Assembly: GCA_003577275.1 (NCBI GenBank)
Contig: QEVO01000008.1
Span: 1-64,000, forward strand
Reading direction: 5' to 3'
DNA from: Pseudomonadota bacterium
Lineage (GTDB): Bacteria > Pseudomonadota > Alphaproteobacteria > Sphingomonadales > Govanellaceae
DNA: 64,000 nt
Part shown: one piece after another, positions 7,668 to 14,178 of the stretch
How positions within the stretch are numbered: the stretch's first letter is position 1
How the letters are laid out: every line of letters begins with the position of its first letter
Notes under the pieces: generated by a model
The model's database searches: none
Told to the model about the DNA's origin: nothing
What the model saw: only the letters and a program-made list of their open reading frames with translations
Position numbers and translations under genes: made by a program

Positions 7668-8428
7668 CGGAACAGATCCTCTGACAACGGCCGCACGAGC
7701 GCGGAGGCAGCACGATCTGGCCCCGACCAGCTTAAACCGCGCAGCAAGACCGCCGGTACGCCTTCGTCCGCTTCGCCCATGACCAAACCAGCGGCGGCTG
7801 CGATGGCGTCAGCAAACGCCACTTGGGTCACCTCCAGGGGGCGTCCCTGGCGATCGCGCTCGCCGCGCCGATCAATCAGCGCCGGTAATCCCGCAGCGCC
7901 TAGCGCCACGTTGACGACGCCATTGCGCCATGGACGGCCAAAGCTGTCGGAGATGACCACCGCGAGATCGATGCCAAGCAGACGGTAAAGATCGTCGCGC
8001 AGCACCGCTGCGGAACGATCAGGATCACGCGGCAACAACAATACGCGGTCTTCCCCGGGAGCGCTCGGCACATTGGAGCAGTCGATACCGGCGTTTGCCA
8101 TGACGAAGCCCAATCGATGGCGGACGATGAGGATATTGGGCCGCACTCGCATGATCTCACTTGATTCCGACAAGATGAGTTCCACCATACGCGCGTCCTT
8201 GCCGGTCAACGCGGCAATTTCCACGGCGCGCGGCGATGGCATGACGGCGCAAAGATCAACCGAACGGCCTTCTGCCTTGGAGACGATCTTTTGCGTCACC
8301 ACCAGCACATCCCCCGCGACGGGCGGCATTTCACCGGTCCTCATAGCGACAGCCAACAGCGCCGCCAGATCGTCGCCGGCCTTAACCTCGCCGATCCCGG
8401 TTACCCGCTGAAAGCTGAGAGCGCTCAT
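7664..8428 (-). CDS. cofE: Coenzyme F420-0:L-glutamate ligase CofE
   Basis: The 254-residue length fits the stand-alone CofE type rather than the longer FbiB fusion. Diagnostic segments are VVTQKIVSKAEGR, RHRLGFVMANAGIDCSNV and VISDSFGRPWRNGVVNVALG, which form the GTP and metal site. The enzyme adds glutamates to F420-0 to make polyglutamylated F420. It starts 3 bp after npdG ends and overlaps cofD by 4 bp, so the cluster is a tight operon. Confidence 0.93.
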   Translation of the reverse strand: MSALSFQRVTGIGEVKAGDDLAALLAVAMRTGEMPPVAGDVLVVTQKIVSKAEGRSVDLCAVMPSPRAVEIAALTGKDARMVELILSESSEIMRVRPNILIVRHRLGFVMANAGIDCSNVPSAPGEDRVLLLPRDPDRSAAVLRDDLYRLLGIDLAVVISDSFGRPWRNGVVNVALGAAGLPALIDRRGERDRQGRPLEVTQVAFADAIAAAAGLVMGEADEGVPAVLLRGLSWSGPDRAASALVRPLSEDLFR

Positions 8429-8431
8429 GCA

Positions 8432-9109
8432 TCAGCCGCCTGAAGGGGCGCATAGATGGCCGGTGATTTGAATCCCCGCGCCATCCACCGCATAGGTCTT
8501 GTTGATGAAAATCAGCACCGATGTCATTGCTTCGGCCGCCGCCGAATTGGCCAGTGCCCCGCCGTGTAGGCCCCGTAGCCCCGCTTTGTTGGCAAGATCC
8601 ACTGCCCGCGTTCTCGCAGCCCTGTCGTCGCCGAATACCAATACGTCACAAGCGATCGCCTCATCGATCGCCAGCTTGTGAGCGGCGACGTTATGAAACG
8701 CCGACACCACCGTCACACCCTCGCCCAACACGCCTTGCGCGCGCTGCGCCGCCGAGCCTTCGGGTGGTAGCTGCACTCGCATGACTTTGGGCGGCACCAG
8801 GGGCACGGTGGTAACCACCACCAGCTTGCCAGTAACCACGAGGCGAATATCCGTTAGTGTAGCATCCTGCGCCGCAGAGGGAACGGTCACCACCACGATA
8901 TCGGCGCGGGCGGCGACGTCCCGATTGGCGCCAAAGCCGATGTTGACCCCAACCTCATGCGATAAAGCGACTGCCGCCGCCTGGGCGCTGTCGGGGTTGC
9001 GGGAGCCGATATCGACCTTCAGTCCTGCCTTGGCCCAGCGCCGGGCCAGGGCGGCGCCCAGTTTCCCGGTGCCGCCGATCATGCCAATGGGGGGGAAGGC
9101 TTCGCTCAT
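8432..9109 (-). CDS. npdG: NADPH-dependent F420 reductase (F420H2:NADP oxidoreductase)
   Basis: An N-terminal Rossmann motif IGMIGGTGKLGAALARRWAKAG with IGSR after strand two is typical of NpdG/Fno. The C-terminal part contains AFHNVAAHKL and DLANKAGLRGLHGGALANS, also family-like. It exchanges hydride between NADP(H) and F420. I place the start at ATG 9107-9109 (MSEAFPPIG), preceded by GGAGC. An upstream start at 9157 would add 16 unlikely residues. It is the first gene of the leftward F420 operon, showing how F420 is kept reduced without hydrogenase or formate enzymes. Confidence 0.88.
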   Translation of the reverse strand: MSEAFPPIGMIGGTGKLGAALARRWAKAGLKVDIGSRNPDSAQAAAVALSHEVGVNIGFGANRDVAARADIVVVTVPSAAQDATLTDIRLVVTGKLVVVTTVPLVPPKVMRVQLPPEGSAAQRAQGVLGEGVTVVSAFHNVAAHKLAIDEAIACDVLVFGDDRAARTRAVDLANKAGLRGLHGGALANSAAAEAMTSVLIFINKTYAVDGAGIQITGHLCAPSGG

Positions 9110-9196
9110 AACGGGGTTGCTCCGATCAAGAGGTGGGGATCGCCGAGGCTCGGCCAAAAAAACAGCACTTCACAGCAATGTCTTGGCCATTCCATA

Positions 9197-9225
9197 TTGA
9201 CTAATTGATTAATTACATATATTCC
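9197..9225 (+). promoter_or_regulatory. Candidate promoter and TetR operator between npdG and tetR
   Basis: TTGACT (9197-9202) and TATTCC (9220-9225) are 17 bp apart. The spacer contains TAATTGATTAATTA (9202-9215), an inverted repeat TAATT-GATT-AATTA. A 13/14 copy occurs at 10810-10823. The site lies in the divergent region of the F420 operon and tetR, so it probably serves autoregulation and perhaps control of npdG-cofE-cofD. Confidence 0.55.
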
Positions 9226-9312
9226 GGATAAGGATAAGATGTTTTATGATCATGGGCGGGCGTCACGCCGATACGGCTGCCGCTCGGCTCTGCTCCAGGG
9301 AGGTTTGGCGTC

Positions 9313-9957
9313 ATGACCGCTCGCGACGTTGCGGCCCGTAAACCTGAGGTGTCAGAAGTGGATACCCGAGAACAGCTGCTTATCGCCGTCAATGACCTTA
9401 TTATCGAACGCGGGCTTATTGATGTCTCCTTCAGCGACATCGCCCAGCGTTCGGGCGTAAATTCGGCGCTCATCAAATATTATTTCGGCAACAAGGCCGG
9501 GTTATTGATGGCGCTTCTGGAGCGCGCCATTCTGCCCAGCTTGAAGCAGATGGAGCTTCTTCTGAAGATGCCTGATTCGCCGCAGGACAAGCTGCGTAAA
9601 CACATTATGGGCATCGTCAACACCTACCATCGCTATCCTTATGTCAATCGGCTGATGCATTATCTGCTGGCGGAGGAAGGGGATAAGTACGAAAGCAGGA
9701 TCGCCGAAGAGTTGGTCAAACCGGTGGCGCGCGCACAGGAAATAATTCTTCAGGAAGGGGAGAAAAAGGGCGTATTCAGGCCGGTGGATCCGATGCTATT
9801 TTATTATCACGTCATTGGCGCCTGCGATCACTTCTCCCACGGACGGTTTTCCTTGAAGCATGCCTTCGGGGTGCATAGCATCACCGATGATCTTAAGCGC
9901 GATTATGTGGCGTACTTAAGCGACAGCGTCCTAAACGGCATTCTGCGAAAAGAGTGA
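9313..9957 (+). CDS. TetR-family transcriptional regulator
   Basis: The 214-residue protein has an N-terminal helix-turn-helix: TREQLLIAVNDLIIERGLID, then FSDIAQRSGVNSALIKYYFGNKAGLL, the canonical TetR recognition helix region. The C-terminal ligand domain contains LRKHIMGIVNTYHRYPYVNRLMHYLLAEEG, close to regulators of the FadR/RutR-like TetR_C classes. The start at 9313 follows GGGAGG. It is divergent from the F420 operon and upstream of the phosphatase and SDR-ferredoxin operon, and a shared 14-bp dyad suggests it may control all of them. Confidence 0.85.
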   Translation: MTARDVAARKPEVSEVDTREQLLIAVNDLIIERGLIDVSFSDIAQRSGVNSALIKYYFGNKAGLLMALLERAILPSLKQMELLLKMPDSPQDKLRKHIMGIVNTYHRYPYVNRLMHYLLAEEGDKYESRIAEELVKPVARAQEIILQEGEKKGVFRPVDPMLFYYHVIGACDHFSHGRFSLKHAFGVHSITDDLKRDYVAYLSDSVLNGILRKE

Positions 9958-10011
9958 GCGTTTAGGGCTGGGCAAGGGATACGGCTTTGGTGCCGAAAGC
10001 ACCCAGTAACC

Positions 10012-10803
10012 ATGCATGCAAAGCGCATACTTGACCTGACCGGCGGACAAAATTTCCGCGAGGTAGGCGGCTATCCCACAAGGTGCGGCGGCCGGGTCAG
10101 GCGCGGCCTGATCTGGCGCTCGGCGCGGCTTGATGCGCTAAGCGATGAGGATATCAAGATTATTCGTGGCCTTGGCATCAATACCATCGCCGATCTGCGG
10201 CGGCCGGGCGAACGCAATCTTCAGCCGACCAAACCTGAGCTGTTAACGGGGATGCGCGTTCTGGCGTGGGATGATCCAAAAACGATCACCGCCAAGCCGC
10301 AGGAAGCACTCTATCAGCCAGGAGCGACGGCGGCGCAATATTATCAAGCGATGCTCGATCTCTATCGTTTGATCGCAGAGACGCATGCCGAGCATTTGCG
10401 CCGGATATATCAGGAGATCACGCGGGATGCGCTGCCGATCCTGATCCACTGCTCGGCCGGCAAGGATCGCACCGGCATCGCCGTTGCCCTGCTGCTGGAA
10501 GCGCTGGGGGTCGAGCGTTCTGATGTCATTGCCGATTATGTCAGGACGGAAAGCCTGGTCGATTGGGGCCGGCTAAATGCCGCCGCTGCGACCGGCGCGG
10601 GGGTTGGCCATGCCTGGATGGGCCTTCTCGACCCGACAGCGCTTGAGCTGCTGCTGCGCGCGGACGCCCGCTATCTTGAGGCGGCCCTGGCGGATATTGA
10701 GGATCGCCATGGCTCGGTTATCGGTTTTTTCCGCAACCGGCTTGGGCTTGACCAAAGCACCCTCGACGCCCTGAAGGCACGTCTTCTTGAGCCCCTTGCT
10801 TAA
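10012..10803 (+). CDS. Tyrosine/dual-specificity protein phosphatase family protein
   Basis: The 263-residue protein has NFREVGGYPT near the N-terminus and WRSARLDALSDED. The P-loop HCSAGKDRTG at residues 146-155 provides Cys147 and Arg153, the catalytic signature C-x5-R of the Y_phosphatase3 / MptpB-like group. These enzymes act on phosphotyrosine, phosphoserine or phosphoinositides. No signal peptide is apparent. It lies downstream of tetR in the same direction, 54 bp apart. Its target is unknown. Confidence 0.85.
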   Translation: MHAKRILDLTGGQNFREVGGYPTRCGGRVRRGLIWRSARLDALSDEDIKIIRGLGINTIADLRRPGERNLQPTKPELLTGMRVLAWDDPKTITAKPQEALYQPGATAAQYYQAMLDLYRLIAETHAEHLRRIYQEITRDALPILIHCSAGKDRTGIAVALLLEALGVERSDVIADYVRTESLVDWGRLNAAAATGAGVGHAWMGLLDPTALELLLRADARYLEAALADIEDRHGSVIGFFRNRLGLDQSTLDALKARLLEPLA

Positions 10804-10809
10804 GATAAT

Positions 10810-10845
10810 TAATTGATTGATTATAGCATCGTCTCCCATTAATAG
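10810..10845 (+). promoter_or_regulatory. Candidate promoter and operator of the SDR-ferredoxin operon
   Basis: TAATTGATTGATTA at 10810-10823 differs from the tetR-upstream motif at one base. It overlaps a possible -35 box TTGATT (10817-10822), followed after 17 bp by TAATAG (10840-10845). The first gene starts at 10953. The site would let the TetR protein block polymerase binding. Confidence 0.5.
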
Positions 10846-10952
10846 TATCATATTTACGTCAACAGCCAGCTTGGCGCGGTTGGACGGCAACGTCGCCGTC
10901 ATTGCCGCCTGGGTGCCCGGTCGATCCGGATTTAGCGTTTGGGAGTGGGGCG

Positions 10953-11732
10953 ATGGAGATTAAAGGAGCGGTGGCGGTGGTGACGGGCGGCGCCAGCGGA
11001 TTGGGCGAGGCCACGGCCCGCGCCCTGGCTGCGTCCGGGGCGAGAGTTGCGCTCTTTGACCTTAACGAGGCGCGGGGGGAGACGGTTGCCGGCGACATCG
11101 GCGGCGTCTTTTGTCATGTCAACATCACCGACGACGCCAGCGTCGATGCCGGCTTCGCAAAATCCCGCGCCGCCTTCGGCCAGGAACGCATATTGATCAA
11201 CTGCGCCGGCACGGGAAACATTTTCAAGACCGCCAGCCGCGACAAGAAAACCGGCGCCATCACTCACTTCCCCATCGACGAGTTCAACAAGATCATCCAG
11301 ATCAATCTGGTGGGCGCCTTCCGTTGCATCGCCAAATCGGCGGCCGGCATGCTGGCGCTGGACGTTCTGGCGGACGGCGAGCGGGGCGTCATCATCAATA
11401 CCGCCAGCATCGCCGCCGAGGATGGGCAGATGGGGCAGGCGGCCTATTCGGCGTCCAAGGCCGGCGTGGTGGGGCTGACGCTGCCGGTGGCGCGGGATCT
11501 CTCCGGCGACGGCATCCGCGTCAACACCATATTGCCGGGTATTTTCGATACGCCGCTGGTGGCTGGCGCGCCGGCGGAATTGGTCGCGGCGCTGGGCGCG
11601 GCGGTGCCGTTCCCCAAGCGGCTTGGCGCGCCCCGGGAATTTGCCAGTTTAGCGCTTGAGATGGTGCGCAACGCCTACTTCAATGGCGAGGATGTCCGGC
11701 TGGACGGCGCGATTCGCATGGCGCCGCGCTAG
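10953..11732 (+). CDS. Short-chain dehydrogenase, 3-hydroxyacyl-CoA dehydrogenase type II-like
   Basis: Starting at ATG 10953 (MEIKGAVAVVTGG), which follows GGGAGTGGGG, the protein has 259 residues. Visible SDR features are TGGASGLG (NAD binding), INCAGTG, the catalytic triad Ser152-Tyr165-Lys169 (NTASIAA; AYSASKAG), and the PGIFDTPL plus NAYFNGEDVRLDGAIRM end that is typical of HSD10-like 3-hydroxyacyl-CoA dehydrogenases. It begins an operon with a [2Fe-2S] ferredoxin and a second SDR. The physiological substrate could be a hydroxyacyl-CoA or a steroid/terpenoid alcohol. Confidence 0.85.
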   Translation: MEIKGAVAVVTGGASGLGEATARALAASGARVALFDLNEARGETVAGDIGGVFCHVNITDDASVDAGFAKSRAAFGQERILINCAGTGNIFKTASRDKKTGAITHFPIDEFNKIIQINLVGAFRCIAKSAAGMLALDVLADGERGVIINTASIAAEDGQMGQAAYSASKAGVVGLTLPVARDLSGDGIRVNTILPGIFDTPLVAGAPAELVAALGAAVPFPKRLGAPREFASLALEMVRNAYFNGEDVRLDGAIRMAPR

Positions 11733-11754
11733 GATGGCGATCAAGGGGATGGAT

Positions 11755-12078
11755 ATGCTGAAGCTCTATGTCACCACCCGCACCGGAAAACGTATTGCCA
11801 TCGAGAGCGAGCCGCGCCGCTCGGTGATGGAAGTCATGCGCCACGAAAACATTGATGAGGTTTTGGCGCTATGCGGCGGTTGCCGTTCCTGCGGCACCTG
11901 TCATGTCCACATCGATCCTGCTATGATGGGCAGCATGCCGCCGATGAGCTCGGATGAGGATGAGTTGCTGGAAAAGTCCTTGCACCGCACCCCATACTCG
12001 CGGCTGTCGTGTCAGATCCCGTTCAATGAAAAGGTGGACGGGTTGCGGCTGACCATTGCCCAGGAGGGCAGCAAGTAA
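11755..12078 (+). CDS. Adrenodoxin-type [2Fe-2S] ferredoxin
   Basis: From ATG 11755 the protein is 107 residues. Cys40-x5-Cys46-x2-Cys49 and Cys86 are the four cluster ligands of the adrenodoxin/putidaredoxin class (CGGCRSCGTCHV; SRLSCQIPF), with an additional Cys43. Such ferredoxins feed electrons to cytochrome P450s or Rieske oxygenases, neither of which is in the window. ATG codons at 11734 and 11749 are alternatives. AAGGGG six bases before 11755 and the family-typical MLKLYVTTRTG favour this one. It is 22 bp after the SDR and overlaps the next SDR at TAATG. Confidence 0.88.
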   Translation: MLKLYVTTRTGKRIAIESEPRRSVMEVMRHENIDEVLALCGGCRSCGTCHVHIDPAMMGSMPPMSSDEDELLEKSLHRTPYSRLSCQIPFNEKVDGLRLTIAQEGSK

Positions 12079-12758
12079 TGGCGGAACGCTATGTGGTGGT
12101 GACCGGCGCCGCCGGGGCGCTGGGATCGGTAGTTGCCGATACGCTGTCGCGCGACGGCGTCAAGGTCATCGCCATGGATCAAGCCAAAACGATACCGGGA
12201 GCTGTGGACTTCGCGCTGTCGTTCCCGGGCGTTGATCTGTGCGATCAGCGCAGCGTCGCCGACGTATTCGACGTCCTTGGGCGGGACATTGGGTATCTTA
12301 GCGGCCTCGTTAACATTGCCGGCGGCTTTCGCTGGGAAACCATTGCGGACGGCGATATCGCGACCTGGGACCGACTGTTCAACTTGAACCTTAAAACCGC
12401 GCTCATTGCCAGCAAGGCGGCGTTGCCGCTTCTGGCAGCCAAAGGCGGCAGCATCGTCAATATCAGCGCCGCCGCCTCGCAAAAGGCCGCCGCCGGCATG
12501 GGGGCTTACGCCGCCTCCAAGTCCGCTGTCTCGCGCTTGACCGAAGCGCTGGCCGAGGAAATGAAGGACCACGGCGTGCGGGTCAACGCCGTGCTGCCCA
12601 GCATCATCGACACCCCCGCCAACCGCCGCGACATGCCGCAGGCGGATTTCAGCCGCTGGGTGTCACCCCGCGATATCGCCAACATTATCAAGTTTCTGCT
12701 CTCCGACGACGCGCGCGCGGTCACCGGCGCCCTCCTGCCGGTGACCGGGCGGGGGTAA
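12078..12758 (+). CDS. Short-chain dehydrogenase/reductase
   Basis: The 226-residue protein has a Rossmann motif VVTGAAGALGSVVAD, LVNIAGGF, catalytic Tyr144 and Lys148 (GAYAASKSAV), and a Ser130 in SIVNISAA. RVNAVLPSIIDTPANR follows. The end DDARAVTGALLPVTGRG is that of classical SDRs. Its ATG shares a base with the ferredoxin stop. Two SDRs around a ferredoxin suggest oxidation of an alcohol formed by an oxygenase that receives electrons from the ferredoxin, but this is inference. Confidence 0.8.
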   Translation: MAERYVVVTGAAGALGSVVADTLSRDGVKVIAMDQAKTIPGAVDFALSFPGVDLCDQRSVADVFDVLGRDIGYLSGLVNIAGGFRWETIADGDIATWDRLFNLNLKTALIASKAALPLLAAKGGSIVNISAAASQKAAAGMGAYAASKSAVSRLTEALAEEMKDHGVRVNAVLPSIIDTPANRRDMPQADFSRWVSPRDIANIIKFLLSDDARAVTGALLPVTGRG

Positions 12759-12764
12759 CGCTTT

Positions 12765-13982
12765 TTATACGTTTTTGCTTGAGTCGCTATCTAGTTCGAC
12801 AATCTTGTGTTCGGAATGGTCATTGGGGTCGCCGTCCGTGACATCTACGATCCGCACCCCCTCCTCATCCGGCTGCTGTGGCGGATAGAAATAGTCATAG
12901 ATCTTGTTGAACACAGTATTGGCAACTGGCTGCAAGAACATGACTGCAACGGCTTTTAGCGCGCCTATGGCCACCTCGCGCAAGGGATAGGTGAGAGAAC
13001 CAAACAGGCAGTACTCATTCACGTCCTGACCGGTATAATTGCCGGTGGTGCGGGTGATGTTCTCAAGATGCCTGCGCCCTTCATCGCCGCAGTAGATTTC
13101 GATGCCATAAAAGCCGATGTACCAGGTGCACAGCGTTGATACGGTTAAAACGCCCATTCGCGTCAACGTATTGCGCATGTTACCCACCAGATAAGGGCGA
13201 TTTTCGTCCTTCGGGTTTTCATCGGTGCTGTAATACCGTTTCATGGCCGTTTTAACATCGATACGGTCGGGCTTCATGATGATGGTGCCGCCATAGTGCT
13301 TTCTCAGCATGTTATGAGCGATACCCGTGACAGGGCCTCCCAGCTGAGAAGTGCCGGCGCCAAGCGCCAGCCGCGTACCAAGGTCGGGATCATTGACAAC
13401 CATCACGCCAATGCCGCTAACGATGCTCGAAAACACCACGGCCAACGGATAGAAGGCATATTTCTTGGCAAATTCAAATTTTTCTTTGTTTTCTGGTGGG
13501 ATCTTATCTTCGGGAGGATTCAGCAAATGATCGAAAAAAACTTTTGCGTTCTCATTGGCGAAAACCGCGACAAAATTGGACAGCAGCATGCCTAGAACGG
13601 GATCAGTTTTTAGAAATTTTATCACCAGTCCAGCAGCAAACCCGGCGCCGCCGAAGGAGACGGTGTGAATGACCGTCTCGACGCCGAACCGCTTCCAGAA
13701 CGCGCCGCATTCGGCGGCAAGGGTGATGGCCTCATCCGGCTTCAGGCCGGTATTTTCTCGGAATTCATCGAGCGTGTCCTTTTTGTTATCATAAACGGAT
13801 TGAAGAATAATTTCTTTCTCGCTCACGAGCTGCTCAATTCTTTCCGTCGTCGGCATCGTCTTTTGATTGCCGATCAGGATACTCTCCAGTTCATCGTTTT
13901 TCTTCTTCGGCACGATGGGTATAATAATGGTTACTTCATCAAGCGGTACGTTTTCCAGATCCTTGTCTTCTTCGAGCATCAT
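12765..13982 (-). CDS. Unrecognised multi-pass membrane protein of an AT-rich island
   Basis: I place the start at ATG 13980-13982 or the next ATG 13977-13979 because AAGGAG lies 4-7 bases upstream. Any longer frame would run into the divergent gene. The 405-residue product starts with an acidic cytosol-like head (LEEDKDLENVPLDE). It has hydrophobic stretches at FGGAGFAAGLVIKF, VLGMLLSNFVAVF, YPLAVVFSSIVSGIGVMVV, MGVLTVSTLCTWYIGFYG and AIGALKAVAVMFLQPVANTVF, so about five membrane segments. A glycine-rich LALGAGTSQLGGPVTG lies between them. The tail is acidic. I recognise no family. Base use is AT-richer than the neighbours, as for the divergent GDPD-like gene, suggesting joint acquisition. 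Confidence 0.7.
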   Translation of the reverse strand: MMLEEDKDLENVPLDEVTIIIPIVPKKKNDELESILIGNQKTMPTTERIEQLVSEKEIILQSVYDNKKDTLDEFRENTGLKPDEAITLAAECGAFWKRFGVETVIHTVSFGGAGFAAGLVIKFLKTDPVLGMLLSNFVAVFANENAKVFFDHLLNPPEDKIPPENKEKFEFAKKYAFYPLAVVFSSIVSGIGVMVVNDPDLGTRLALGAGTSQLGGPVTGIAHNMLRKHYGGTIIMKPDRIDVKTAMKRYYSTDENPKDENRPYLVGNMRNTLTRMGVLTVSTLCTWYIGFYGIEIYCGDEGRRHLENITRTTGNYTGQDVNEYCLFGSLTYPLREVAIGALKAVAVMFLQPVANTVFNKIYDYFYPPQQPDEEGVRIVDVTDGDPNDHSEHKIVELDSDSSKNV

Positions 13983-14108
13983 ATCACTCCTTAATATATT
14001 TGTGACGCGCCCTTCGGCGCAGTGTTTCGGGCGTAAGAAGTGACGCTCCCAATTCCTATTCCGTGACGGTGACAGCTTATTTTTCACAAAATGGCGGTCT
14101 TCAGCGTC

Positions 14109-14130
14109 CAATAGTCCGCAAGAACTATTG
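14109..14130. promoter_or_regulatory. Dyad in the divergent promoter region of the island
   Basis: CAATAGT (14109-14115) and ACTATTG (14124-14130) form a 7-bp inverted repeat with an 8-bp spacer, roughly midway between the two divergent genes (13982 and 14179). It is a possible operator. No matching copy was noticed elsewhere. Confidence 0.35.
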
Positions 14131-14178
14131 TTGATGACCGTACTTTTTCCTGAAACAACCTGACGAGAGAGACCAGAC

